Below are positions 1-8,189 of a stretch of DNA of 52,167 bases, in pieces; within the stretch, counting starts at the first letter, position 1, and the number at the start of each line of letters is the position of its first letter. The stretch lies in contig NIUT01000082.1 in the NCBI GenBank assembly GCA_002254365.1, positions 1-52,167 of the forward strand, read 5' to 3'. The position numbers were made by a program, and so were the translations under genes. Below the pieces are notes generated by a model. That model was not told the origin of the DNA and did no database searches. It saw nothing but the letters and a program-made list of their open reading frames with translations. The stretch is from Nitrospira sp. UW-LDO-01 (lineage in GTDB: Bacteria > Nitrospirota > Nitrospiria > Nitrospirales > Nitrospiraceae).

Positions 1-110
1 GGTCATCCTTCGAGAGCCTCAGGACGAATGGAGTGGTTAGTGAAAGCATAGAGGTTTTCCGTTCGTGCTGAGCCTGTCGAAGCACACAGACCGAGTTTTT
101 CAGCAGACTG
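1..110. repeat. Partial copy of a palindrome-ended intergenic repeat (copy A)
   Basis: This stretch matches the complete element at 1350-1484. It shares the TCATCCTTCGAGAGCCTCAGGA block, the GTTCGTGCTGAGCCTGTCGA block followed by AGCACACA, and the right end TTTTTCAGCAGACTG at 96-110. The left end is cut by the window boundary. It lies just upstream of aat. There is no coding capacity of its own, so a non-autonomous MITE or REP-like element is the best description. Confidence 0.75.
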
Positions 111-193
111 TTGGTGCTTTCTTGAGCATGTAAGAAACCGTTACCCCCGGCCAGCATGGTCTTTTCACCCCACTTCACGTATCGTACGTTGCG

Positions 194-895
194 ATGGTTC
201 GCTTACACCAACATGACCTTCGTTTTCCTTCAGTAGATCGAGCCTCCCCAGAAGGTCTGCTTGCCGTCGGGGGAGACCTCCGTCCCGAACGATTACTCGA
301 AGCGTACCGGCACGGCATTTTCCCTTGGTACAACGAAGACGATCCCATTCTCTGGTGGTCACCGGATCCTCGGGCTGTGTTGTTTCCGGAGAAACTTCAC
401 GTTCCGCACAGCCTGAAGAAACGACTTCGCTCGAATGTATTCACGGTCACGCTCGATACCTGCTTTCGCCATGTGATGGAACAGTGCGCAGGGCCACGTC
501 CTCAATATCCGGAAGGAGGGACGTGGATCACGGATGAGATGTTGGCCGCCTATACGCGGTTGCATGAACTTGGCCATGCCCACTCCGTCGAATCCTGGCA
601 GGACGGTCGCCTGGTTGGTGGCGTCTACGGTGTGGCCCTTGGTGGCGCTTTCTTCGCCGAATCCATGTTCACTAGAGTCGATGACGCGTCAAAGGTCGCA
701 CTCGTAACGCTCATCCGCCAACTCCAGGCCTGGGACTTCCGCCTGATCGATTGCCAACAATCTTCTCCCCATGTCATGCGGTTCGGTGCAGAAGAGATTC
801 CACGGTCGGATTTTATCGATCAGCTCACCGCAGCACTCACTCGTCCAGACCGCCGGGGACGCTGGGTGTTCGACGAGGCATCAGACACGGAATGA
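194..895 (+). CDS. aat: Leucyl/phenylalanyl-tRNA--protein transferase
   Basis: The enzyme transfers Leu or Phe from charged tRNA to proteins with N-terminal Arg or Lys, making them N-degron substrates for ClpS/ClpAP in the cytoplasm. The 233-residue protein has the usual family length and its hallmark blocks in order: GLLAVGGDL (about residues 21-29), GIFPWY, WWSPDPR, GTWITDEM, then AHSVESW, LVGGVYGV and FFAESMF. The ATG at 194 starts just before the conserved N-terminal region. It stands alone between a repeat copy and the rhodanese gene, with no clp gene nearby. Confidence 0.95.
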   Translation: MVRLHQHDLRFPSVDRASPEGLLAVGGDLRPERLLEAYRHGIFPWYNEDDPILWWSPDPRAVLFPEKLHVPHSLKKRLRSNVFTVTLDTCFRHVMEQCAGPRPQYPEGGTWITDEMLAAYTRLHELGHAHSVESWQDGRLVGGVYGVALGGAFFAESMFTRVDDASKVALVTLIRQLQAWDFRLIDCQQSSPHVMRFGAEEIPRSDFIDQLTAALTRPDRRGRWVFDEASDTE

Positions 896-989
896 GCAGA
901 GGAATTCGGTTAACCAGGCTAGCCGACCGCATTTGACAGCCTTTTCTTCACTCGCTTATGATTTGTTTTAATAAAAAGGAGGCGGTCAC

Positions 990-1310
990 ATGAGTTTTAC
1001 GATTACACCAAAAGAGCTGAAGGCTCGGATCGATAAAGGGGATCAGTTGGTACTCTTGGACGTCCGCGAGCCCTGGGAGAACCAGTTGGCCAGGCTGGAT
1101 AACTCGGTGCTGATTCCACTCGGCACGTTACCCCAGTCACTGTCCAAATTGGATCGGGAGACCGAGATTATCGCGTACTGCCATCATGGCATGCGCAGCG
1201 GCGATGCGACCGGATTCCTGCTTCAACAGGGATTTTCCAACGTGAAGAATTTGATCGGTGGGATCGATGCCTGGTCGATCCAAGTGGATGGGACTGTCCC
1301 CCGGTACTGA
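990..1310 (+). CDS. Rhodanese-like single-domain sulfurtransferase
   Basis: A 106-residue single rhodanese domain. The N-terminal part carries the LDVREPWE block (residues 23-30) and the active-site loop reads YCHHGMRS with the catalytic Cys at residue 64. It is of the GlpE/PspE-like cytoplasmic size class and has no signal peptide, so transfer of sulfane sulfur to a thiophilic acceptor in the cytoplasm is expected. A strong ribosome-binding site (AAAGGAGG) lies just before the ATG at 990. It follows aat by about 95 bases and is bounded downstream by the palindromic repeat at 1350-1484. The physiological acceptor is unknown. Confidence 0.9.
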   Translation: MSFTITPKELKARIDKGDQLVLLDVREPWENQLARLDNSVLIPLGTLPQSLSKLDRETEIIAYCHHGMRSGDATGFLLQQGFSNVKNLIGGIDAWSIQVDGTVPRY

Positions 1311-1349
1311 TCCTAACAAGAACACCGGCTTGGGAAGATCAGCTGCTCT

Positions 1350-1484
1350 AGCAGTCTGCTGAAAAACCCTCTGCTCATCCTTCGAGAGCCTCAGGATGAG
1401 CGAGAAGAGCATTGAAACTATTAGAGTTTCCCGTTCGTGCTGAGCTTGTCGAAGCACACATGTTAAGTTTTTCAGCAGACTGCT
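1350..1484. repeat. Complete MITE-like repeat with perfect 17-bp terminal inverted repeats (copy B)
   Basis: The 135-bp element begins AGCAGTCTGCTGAAAAA at 1350-1366 and ends with its exact reverse complement TTTTTCAGCAGACTGCT at 1468-1484. Inside are two further dyads: CTCATCCT...AGGATGAG, and GTGCT...AGCAC within the GTGCTGAGCTTGTCGAAGCAC block. A second, truncated copy lies at 1-110. When read through in spurious frames such elements give LRQAQHE / LRLSKDE-type peptides, seen here on the minus strand, so any gene call across it is false. Confidence 0.85.
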
Positions 1485-1536
1485 AGGCGATGCCGGGCAC
1501 AAGTGACCGAGCGTTCCGTTCGCATGAGGTGACCGG

Positions 1537-2460
1537 TTATTGAGCCTTGCCTTGGAAGAACTCCACTGTTTGCTTGAGTCCATCTGAGAGGTCCATCTTG
1601 GCCTCCCACCCAAGTTCTTGTTTGATCCTCGACGCGTCAACGACGCTCCGAATCTGCTCGCCGGCTTTGGCCGGCCCATGAACTTCCTTGGCACTTGACC
1701 CGGTTAATCCAGCCAGCATGCGGAATAACTCGTTGACGGACGTTTCCGCCCCGGTTCCGACGTTATAGACGCCATGTGCATCCTGACCCATGGCGGCCAG
1801 ATTGGCCTCGGCCACATCTTCAACGAACACAAAATCTCTGGTTTGACGGCCATTGCCGTTGATGATGGGCTGTTCCCCGTTCAACATCTTTTGAATGAAG
1901 ATCGCCACCACACCCGCCTCGCCTTCTGGATCTTGTCTCGGTCCATAGACATTGGCGTAGCGAAGGCTGACCACTGGGATCCCGCCGACTCGCTGGAAGT
2001 ACGATAAGTAATGTTCGCCGCACAGTTTGCTGATCCCATAGGGCGACAAGGGGTTGGTGACGTGCGATTCAGGGGCCGGAAAGGCCTCCTGCTCTCCGTA
2101 AATCGCCCCGCCGGATGAGGAGAACACCACTTTTCGGCACCCATACCGGACCGCTTGTTGCAATACGTTCATGGTACCCAGCACATTCACCTGCGCATCA
2201 AAGACCGGATCGGTCACTGAATTGCGCACGCTCACTTGCGCCGCAAGATGCAGCACGATATTGGGCCGTTCATTGCGAAAGATCCGTTCGAGACGCCAGC
2301 TGGTAATGTCGGTTTTATAGAGACTGGCGGCGCGATTAACATTCTTGCGCTTTCCGGTCACCAGATTGTCGACGATGACAACTTGATGCCCCTCCTCGAT
2401 CAGTCGATCCACCACATGAGATCCGATAAATCCTGCACCACCCGTGACGAGTACTTTCAT
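1537..2460 (-). CDS. NAD-dependent epimerase/dehydratase (UDP-glucose 4-epimerase-like)
   Basis: An extended short-chain dehydrogenase of 307 residues. The N-terminus has the Rossmann motif GGAGFIGSH (residues 7-15). The catalytic region shows FSSSGGAIYG followed by SPYGISK, giving the Tyr-x-x-x-Lys pair. Family members epimerise or dehydrate nucleotide sugars for cell-surface polysaccharide. The downstream half keeps the RYANVYGPRQDP block typical of GalE/WbpP-like enzymes. It starts 39 bases after tlyA on the same strand, so co-transcription is possible. The exact sugar substrate cannot be read from sequence. Confidence 0.88.
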   Translation of the reverse strand: MKVLVTGGAGFIGSHVVDRLIEEGHQVVIVDNLVTGKRKNVNRAASLYKTDITSWRLERIFRNERPNIVLHLAAQVSVRNSVTDPVFDAQVNVLGTMNVLQQAVRYGCRKVVFSSSGGAIYGEQEAFPAPESHVTNPLSPYGISKLCGEHYLSYFQRVGGIPVVSLRYANVYGPRQDPEGEAGVVAIFIQKMLNGEQPIINGNGRQTRDFVFVEDVAEANLAAMGQDAHGVYNVGTGAETSVNELFRMLAGLTGSSAKEVHGPAKAGEQIRSVVDASRIKQELGWEAKMDLSDGLKQTVEFFQGKAQ

Positions 2461-2499
2461 TGGCCCTCCTGAATCAATACTCTCCGTTATCGATGCTCC

Positions 2500-3270
2500 T
2501 TACATATCATGAATCGGCGCATTGTACTCAAAGATTGCGAATATCTCCTGGTTCCCCTTCTTCCCTTTGACGGCGGAGAGAACGGTAGTCAGAGTCCGTA
2601 ACCCCAGCTCCTCAGCAAATCGTATCACTCGCTGAACAACCTCCGTTCGCTGTCCCTCATCCCGTACGATCCCCCCCCGACCGACCTGACCTTTGCCAAC
2701 TTCAAACTGCGGTTTGATCAGGGCCACGACCTGAGCCTGTGGTCGAATAAACTGCGTGATGGCCGGCAGGACCTTCGTCAATGAGATAAAGGAGACATCG
2801 ATGACGACCAGCTGAATCGAGTCTGGAACGGCGGAGCGCTCCATATAGCGGATATTGGTCCGCTCAAGCAGCACGACCCGCGGGTCATGACGGAGTCGCC
2901 AGTCAAATTGCCCATAGCCCACATCAACGGCGTAGACCTTCATCGCTCCCCGTTGGAGCAGACAGTCTGTGAACCCGCCCGTCGAACAGCCGACGTCGAG
3001 ACACACCCACCCCTGTGGATTGATCGTCCCTGCGTCCAGCGCCGCGTCGAGTTTCTCCCCACCTCGGCCGACAAACGGCTGGTCCTCTCCGGCAATCTCG
3101 ATGGAGGCATCGATCGGGATCAGCCTGGACGGTTTATCGACAAGCACTCCGTCGCTCTTGACCTTTCCCGCCAGAATCAGCCGTACGGCGGCATCACGAC
3201 TCTGGACGAGGCCCTGAGCCGTCAACACCTGGTCACATCGATGCTTCTCGCGTCGCGCTTGTGTCGCCAT
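2500..3270 (-). CDS. tlyA: TlyA-family rRNA (cytidine-2'-O)-methyltransferase / hemolysin-type protein
   Basis: A 256-residue protein with an N-terminal S4 RNA-binding domain (about residues 10-65) and a C-terminal FtsJ/RrmJ methyltransferase fold. The SAM-binding motif DVGCSTGGFTDCLL begins near residue 92. The downstream VVIDVSFISL and ALIKPQFEVGKG blocks contain the Asp and Lys expected of the catalytic K-D-K tetrad. Characterised TlyA proteins 2'-O-methylate cytidines in 16S and 23S rRNA. The same family is often annotated as hemolysin A, which is probably not its role here. It lies between the xse block (separated by a repeat) and the epimerase gene. Confidence 0.9.
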   Translation of the reverse strand: MATQARREKHRCDQVLTAQGLVQSRDAAVRLILAGKVKSDGVLVDKPSRLIPIDASIEIAGEDQPFVGRGGEKLDAALDAGTINPQGWVCLDVGCSTGGFTDCLLQRGAMKVYAVDVGYGQFDWRLRHDPRVVLLERTNIRYMERSAVPDSIQLVVIDVSFISLTKVLPAITQFIRPQAQVVALIKPQFEVGKGQVGRGGIVRDEGQRTEVVQRVIRFAEELGLRTLTTVLSAVKGKKGNQEIFAIFEYNAPIHDM

Positions 3271-3404
3271 GTGCGCCTAAATGAGGAAGGGCAAAAAAGA
3301 ACCCGGGATCAGAGCAACAACGGGTTAGCAGGTTGCAGAAAATTCGGCCATTACCACCAATGCAGTTGGAATGAACAGTGCGGCACTCACGCCACAATCA
3401 CTGA

Positions 3405-3523
3405 AGGATGCTCAAACAGGCCGTCCAGCAAGGCCGCATCGAGCAAGAGATGAGACGTACGTGTCAGTACGTTGAACCTCTGAACGATGCGAGGACACCG
3501 CTGGTGAAATTTTTCAGCGTCCT
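3405..3523. repeat. Second intergenic repeat-like element with imperfect terminal inverted repeats
   Basis: The left end AGGATGCTCAAACA (3405-3418) pairs imperfectly with the right end TTTTTCAGCGTCCT (3510-3523). The interior carries a dyad around ACGTAC...GTACGT near 3453-3472. It fills most of the gap between the xseB stop and the tlyA start and codes for nothing. Its sequence differs from the 135-bp element at 1350. Only one copy is present in the window, so its repetitive nature rests on general resemblance to dispersed Nitrospira intergenic elements, which is recollection and not measured. Confidence 0.5.
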
Positions 3524-3525
3524 AT

Positions 3526-3783
3526 CTAGGACTCTTCGGCAGAGCCGACGACATCAATGTCATCCGAGGTGAACGCCCGCAGCTGCTTCTTCCCATTCTT
3601 ATCCTGGACGAGCACTTCGACCTTTCGTTCGGCCTCTTCCAATACTTTGAGGCAACTCTTCGACAGTCGAATCCCCTCCTCAAAAATCTTCAACGATTCA
3701 TCGAGGGGCAGATCGCCTTTTTCCAACTCCCCCACGATGACTTCCAATCGAGCCATCGCCTGTTCAAATTTCACCCCAGCCAC
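3526..3783 (-). CDS. xseB: Exodeoxyribonuclease VII small subunit
   Basis: An 85-residue protein matching the small XseB family. It has the FEQAMARLEVIVGELEKGD block and PLDESLKIFEEGIRL, followed by a helical SCLKVLEEAERKVEVL segment. Several small subunits coat one XseA subunit to form exonuclease VII, which degrades single-stranded DNA from either end to short oligonucleotides. It follows xseA by 49 bases on the same strand, the usual arrangement. The C-terminal tail DVVGSAEES is acidic and variable in the family. Confidence 0.93.
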   Translation of the reverse strand: MAGVKFEQAMARLEVIVGELEKGDLPLDESLKIFEEGIRLSKSCLKVLEEAERKVEVLVQDKNGKKQLRAFTSDDIDVVGSAEES

Positions 3784-3832
3784 AACCTTCTCCCTTCAAG
3801 AGCGTTCATTATAGCGAAGCCCCGGTACGATT

Positions 3833-5230
3833 TTAAACCGATGGATTCGACGTGACGTCATTCACCGTACAACGAACCTGCCCATTGGTCAGACGGGCCA
3901 CCACCTCATCTCCAACAGCCACCTGCTCAACACCTCGTATCATCTGACGGCTCGGCACCATTTCAAGAATCGCATATCCACGTTCCAGAATCGCAAGCGG
4001 ACTCAGCCCATTCAATCTCCAGAGGGTGCCGCGTGTCAGTTGCATTTTCTGCGTCACGACATGATCCATCGCTGCGGCCAAACGCGACCGCAACTGTGGG
4101 ATAATCCCCAAATCCCGACGCACGCGGAAGACCGGATTCTGCGACATCAACGCTTGTGTCCATGCTTGGGCATTGACCATCGCACTCCTCAGCGTGGCCT
4201 GTGTCGCTTCTCGCATACCAGCCACGGCCTCATCCACCCGCTGGGCTTCTTTGAGAATCCGTAGCCGAATGTGGCCCATCTCGGCCAACACAAGATCAAG
4301 GCGCTGATGCTGATCCAAGCACTGTGCAGTGATGGCTTGCCGAGCACGCGTGATGAGCATCTCGAGTCGTTCGACAAGCTCCGCTAAGACCGGAACAACC
4401 AGTTCGGCAGCAGCGGAGGGTGTTGGGGCTCGAACATCTGCGGCAAAGTCGGTCAGCGTCACATCCGTCTCATGTCCGACGGCTGATACGATAGGTACCG
4501 CTGAGCAGGCGACTGCCCGTACGACAATCTCTTCGTTGAAGCTCCAGAGATCTTCCAATGACCCGCCGCCTCGTCCGACGATTATGACATCGACGGCCTC
4601 CAGCTGATTCAACACGTCAATGGCAGCCACGATCTGTTCCGCTGATCCGTCGCCCTGTACCGAGACCGGCACGAGAATAATGCGCACGATGGGACATCGA
4701 CGATGCAGGACCGCCATCATGTCTCGAACCGCCGCCCCAGTGGCTGAGGTCACAAGACCGACGGTCCGTGGCAATGCCGGAAGTGATCGTTTGCGTGTGA
4801 CATCGAAGAGCCCCTCGTCTTCCAGGCGGCGCTTCAGTTGCTCCAAGGCCAACTGAAGGGCGCCCAGCCCTCTCGGCTCAACATGATCCAAAATGAGCTG
4901 ATATTCCCCCCGCGGTTCATAGACCGACACTCGCCCACGCACGATGACATGGAGACCGTCCTCCAGGCCAAACCGCAATCGAAGGGCGGTTGATCGAAAG
5001 ATCACCGCGCGAATCTGACTCGTCTGATCCTTCAGAGTACAATACAGATGCCCAGACCCTGGGGCCCGGAGGTTCGAGATTTCCCCCTCAAGCCACACCT
5101 CCGAAAAGGACGTCTCGAGGGAGGCCCGCACCATGGCCGTCAGTTCTGAGACTGTCAGCACCTGTCTCGAGGGCGAATCGAGAGGAAAAAGAGATGAAGA
5201 CGGTTTGGTATGAGTGAGTCCTCTTCTCAT
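3833..5230 (-). CDS. xseA: Exodeoxyribonuclease VII large subunit
   Basis: A 465-residue XseA. The N-terminal OB-fold (about residues 25-120) contains EVWLEGEISNLR and GHLYCTLKD. The catalytic part has VGLVTSATGAAVRDM, VIIVGRGGGSLEDLWSFNEE and VSAVGHETDVTLTDFAADVRAPTPSAAAE, which are family signatures. The rest is mostly helical or coiled coil, followed by a small C-terminal domain with ERGYAIL. It is the catalytic component of exonuclease VII, used in mismatch repair and removal of single strands. It sits downstream of the YmdB-type gene, with xseB following. Confidence 0.95.
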   Translation of the reverse strand: MRRGLTHTKPSSSLFPLDSPSRQVLTVSELTAMVRASLETSFSEVWLEGEISNLRAPGSGHLYCTLKDQTSQIRAVIFRSTALRLRFGLEDGLHVIVRGRVSVYEPRGEYQLILDHVEPRGLGALQLALEQLKRRLEDEGLFDVTRKRSLPALPRTVGLVTSATGAAVRDMMAVLHRRCPIVRIILVPVSVQGDGSAEQIVAAIDVLNQLEAVDVIIVGRGGGSLEDLWSFNEEIVVRAVACSAVPIVSAVGHETDVTLTDFAADVRAPTPSAAAELVVPVLAELVERLEMLITRARQAITAQCLDQHQRLDLVLAEMGHIRLRILKEAQRVDEAVAGMREATQATLRSAMVNAQAWTQALMSQNPVFRVRRDLGIIPQLRSRLAAAMDHVVTQKMQLTRGTLWRLNGLSPLAILERGYAILEMVPSRQMIRGVEQVAVGDEVVARLTNGQVRCTVNDVTSNPSV

Positions 5231-5300
5231 GAAACCCGTGAGGCACTCATAGTGATCAGGAAACAGCTAGCGGCACGTGAACCATCGGGTGACGCTTCGT

Positions 5301-6080
5301 TTAATCAATCTGGCGAATCCGTTCGAACGCCACGGCCTTGCCCAAACGCACATCCAGTTCGAGCAAGACGGCACAAAACACCGAAGGCCCTGAGGCGACC
5401 TCAAAGCGCTTGGGCATGCCGGTCAAGAACTTCTCGATGGCGAGTTCCTTTTTGACCCCGATGACTGAATGAAGCGGTCCCGTCATTCCAATATCCGTGA
5501 TATAGGCGGTGCCTTTCGGAAGGATCTGTTCATCGGCCGTTTGCACATGAGTATGTGTTCCAACGACGGCCGTCACCTCTCCATCCAAAAAATGCCCCAT
5601 CGCCATTTTTTCGGACGTGGTCTCCGCATGCATGTCGACGACAATAGCCGATGTCTCTCGTTTCAACCGCGACAACTCACGCTTGGCTGCTTGAAACGGA
5701 CAGTCGAGCGTCGGCATGTAGACCCGCCCCATCAGTTGAAGGACGGCGAGCCGTTCTCCACTTGCCGTCTCGAAGACCACGCTGCCATTTCCCGGGACTC
5801 CCGGAGGATAGTTTCCCGGTCGTAATAGACGCGGTTCACGTGAAAAATACTCAACCGCCTCTTTTTTATCCCACGCGTGATTGCCGGTCGTGATGACCGA
5901 CACGCCCGTTTCAAAGAGTTCCTCCGCCAACTCCCTTGTAATTCCGAACCCCCCCGCGACGTTCTCGCCGTTGGCGATCACCGCATCGATCTGGCGCTGG
6001 GCCACCAGCCGAGGCACCATGCGGGCAAGCGTTCGACGGCCCGGCTCTCCCATGACGTCGCCGATGCATAACACCTTCAT
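5301..6080 (-). CDS. YmdB-type (TIGR00282) metallophosphoesterase
   Basis: A 259-residue calcineurin-like phosphoesterase with the binuclear metal motifs in order: GDVMGEPG (Asp9 region), NGENVAGGFGI, GNHAWDKKE, DMHAE and GTHTHVQTAD. Bacillus YmdB hydrolyses 2',3'-cyclic nucleotides and affects mRNA stability and biofilm fate. Pairing with rny is a recurrent arrangement. Here its ATG overlaps the rny stop in a 4-base overlap, which implies translational coupling. RNA-linked cyclic nucleotide turnover is therefore a reasonable inference. Full length, nothing missing. Confidence 0.92.
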   Translation of the reverse strand: MKVLCIGDVMGEPGRRTLARMVPRLVAQRQIDAVIANGENVAGGFGITRELAEELFETGVSVITTGNHAWDKKEAVEYFSREPRLLRPGNYPPGVPGNGSVVFETASGERLAVLQLMGRVYMPTLDCPFQAAKRELSRLKRETSAIVVDMHAETTSEKMAMGHFLDGEVTAVVGTHTHVQTADEQILPKGTAYITDIGMTGPLHSVIGVKKELAIEKFLTGMPKRFEVASGPSVFCAVLLELDVRLGKAVAFERIRQID

Positions 6081-7657
6081 TTGGCGTATTCCACGTATCG
6101 ACTTTCCCGAATCACCGTCACCTTGATTTGCCCCGGATAGGTCAACTCCTGTTCGATCTTCTTCGCCAGCTCACGCGACAGCTGAAAGGACTCAGAATCC
6201 GTAATATCTTCCTGTCGGACAATGACCCGAATTTCACGCCCTGCTTGGATGGCGTACGCCTTCTGGACGCCTTTGTGCCCGGTTGCGAGCGATTCCAATT
6301 TCTCCAGCCGCTTCACATACGACTCAAGTGCCTCGCGCCTTGCTCCCGGACGTGCGGCCGATAAGGCCTCAGCCGCCGCCACTAATACGCTCTCCGGACA
6401 AATCGGCTCCACTTGCTCGTGGTGCGCCGCGATGGCATTGACGATCTTTGCCGATTCGCCGTATTTCTTGGCGATCTCAGCCCCCAGCATGGCATGCGGC
6501 CCCTCCTCTTCATGACTGACGGCTTTACCGATATCATGAAGAAGGGCCCCCCGCCGAGCCAACTTGACATCAAGGCCCAACTCCGACGCCATGATGCCGC
6601 AGATGTAGGAGGCTTCGCGGGCGTGATAGAGATTGTTCTGGCCGTAACTCGTTCGATATTTCAAGCGACCCAAGACTTTTATCAACTCCGGGTTAAAATC
6701 GGAGAGACCCAGTTCAAAGATAATCTTCTCGGCCTCCTCATACATCAACTTATCGATGTCGACCTTAACCTTTTCGACGATCTCCTCGATACGCGTGGGA
6801 TGGATGCGTCCATCATGCATCAGGCGTTCCAAGGATACTTTTGCAATCTCGCGCCGCAACGGATCAAACCCGGAAATAATCACGGCTTCAGGCGTTTCAT
6901 CAATGATGAGGTCAATGCCTGTCGCCGCTTCCAAGGCGCGGATATTGCGCCCTTCACGACCAATGATCCGCCCCTTCATCGCATCATTCGGAATCGGGAC
7001 GACAGAAATCGTCGACTCCGAGACATAGTCACGAACCACGCGCTGAATCGATGAGGTAATGATTTCCCGCGCCTCGCGTTCGGCATTCTCGCGGGCCTCT
7101 TCAATGGTCCGTTTGGCAATCCCCACGGCATCCAGTTTCGCCTGCGACTCCATCTCGACGATCAGTTGTTTCTTGGCTTCTTCCGCCGTCATGCCTGCCA
7201 CTCGCTCCAAGGCCTCACGGTGCTCACGCTCCGCCTTGGCGCAGGCAGCCTCTTTCGCCGCCAAGCCTTCCTCCCGTTTTGCGAAATCCTGTTCGCGCTT
7301 CCGGGCTTCGTTCTCGCGCTTTTCTACGGCCGTCAACTTTCCATCCAACACACCTTCCCGCTGGATGAGCCGCTTTTCCACCCCTGATAGTTCACCTAGC
7401 TTCGCCTTTTGCTCTTGTTCGAACTCGGACTTGGCCTTAAACGCAAGATCCTTGGCCTCAAACCTGGCTTCCTTGAGGACATTCTCCGCTTCTCGCTGTG
7501 CATTCTGGACAACCTGCTTCGCGAGTTCTTCCGCCTCAGCCTGTTTGGCTCCCGTCACACGGCGTCGAAGCAGCTCAAACACACCCGCCCCAACCACAGC
7601 GCCTACGATCAGAGAAAGTACGATGGACACAATCGTTTCAGTAGAAATGGGAGTCAC
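6077..7657 (-). CDS. rny: Ribonuclease Y
   Basis: A membrane-anchored endoribonuclease that initiates mRNA decay. It has one N-terminal membrane segment (IVSIVLSLIVGAVVGAGVF), a long charged coiled coil, a KH domain with IIGREGRNIRALE, and an HD domain with LLHDIGKAVSHEEEGPHAM (metal-binding His-Asp). The open frame extends upstream to 7810, but the extra 51-54 residues lie before the membrane anchor and do not belong to the family. The likely start is the GTG at 7657 (526 residues) or an ATT at 7648 (523 residues). The ATT sits about 5 bases after the excellent Shine-Dalgarno AAGGGGGTGA, which overlaps the GTG. It is the first gene of the rny-ymdB-xseA-xseB run. Confidence 0.93.
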   Translation of the reverse strand: MTPISTETIVSIVLSLIVGAVVGAGVFELLRRRVTGAKQAEAEELAKQVVQNAQREAENVLKEARFEAKDLAFKAKSEFEQEQKAKLGELSGVEKRLIQREGVLDGKLTAVEKRENEARKREQDFAKREEGLAAKEAACAKAEREHREALERVAGMTAEEAKKQLIVEMESQAKLDAVGIAKRTIEEARENAEREAREIITSSIQRVVRDYVSESTISVVPIPNDAMKGRIIGREGRNIRALEAATGIDLIIDETPEAVIISGFDPLRREIAKVSLERLMHDGRIHPTRIEEIVEKVKVDIDKLMYEEAEKIIFELGLSDFNPELIKVLGRLKYRTSYGQNNLYHAREASYICGIMASELGLDVKLARRGALLHDIGKAVSHEEEGPHAMLGAEIAKKYGESAKIVNAIAAHHEQVEPICPESVLVAAAEALSAARPGARREALESYVKRLEKLESLATGHKGVQKAYAIQAGREIRVIVRQEDITDSESFQLSRELAKKIEQELTYPGQIKVTVIRESRYVEYAK

Positions 7658-7859
7658 CCCCTTCTTAAATTTCGCCCGGTCAGATCCGCTTGGATCGAGA
7701 CGGGCACACCATGACACATCACAGACAACGGGCACGATTCGGACATGTGCGGTGATGATGAAGGAAGGGCTTAGGAGACGAGAAATCGCTTCACTTGGAA
7801 ATACAGGCATTCATCAGGATACAACTTCCTAACCTGCCGGGTTCCGCTGTTTGCCTCGC

Positions 7860-8075
7860 ACTCCTCAGTCAGCGACACGAGGCGGCGAACAACACAGCCA
7901 TAGACGCTGGATCATCCCCCTGTCCGGCCGGCATCTGCCGTGATCGTGGTGCGCTTTGCGCATCTGCCAGTCCTAAGGTGAACCGGCATGGTCGACTATC
8001 CACGATCCGCAAATTGCACACCCCTTGAACAAACACTTCGTATCCCTTCAGAACAACACTGCCTGTGGCTTTTTT
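7860..8075 (-). ncRNA. Candidate 6S RNA (ssrS) in the zapA-rny gap
   Basis: The roughly 530-base gap between zapA and rny has no credible gene. It contains strong nested dyads on the minus strand: GATCGTGG near 8005 pairs with CCACGATC near 7945. Between them lie a GCCGGT/ACTGGC hairpin and a TGCGC-AAA-GCGCA hairpin. A long irregular rod of this kind directly downstream of zapA recalls the 6S RNA locus, which follows zapA in many bacteria. The strand is chosen from context. I could not match the 6S consensus base by base, and ends are approximate. A long structured rny leader is an alternative. Confidence 0.3.
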
Positions 8076-8189
8076 GACACGTATTTCCAAGTCATTCAAC
8101 GGTTCAACGCTACGCCCTTACCTCATCCACCGATACCGACATATCTACACGATAACAAAGGGACTCTTTGAAAGCAAGGCGAATCACCG

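Noticed and set aside
1137-1694. A 185-residue minus-strand frame across the repeat and the epimerase 3' end
   Set aside because: It runs through the palindromic element (LRQAQHE and LRLSKDE-type peptides) and out of frame into the epimerase gene. It has no family motif.
7658-7810. Upstream extension of the rny frame
   Set aside because: The extra residues precede the membrane anchor, lack any ribosome-binding site at the ATG, and are foreign to RNase Y. The GTG/ATT start with a strong SD is better.
7869-8099. A 76-residue minus-strand frame in the zapA-rny gap
   Set aside because: No ribosome-binding site or recognisable motif, and the region is better explained by RNA secondary structure.
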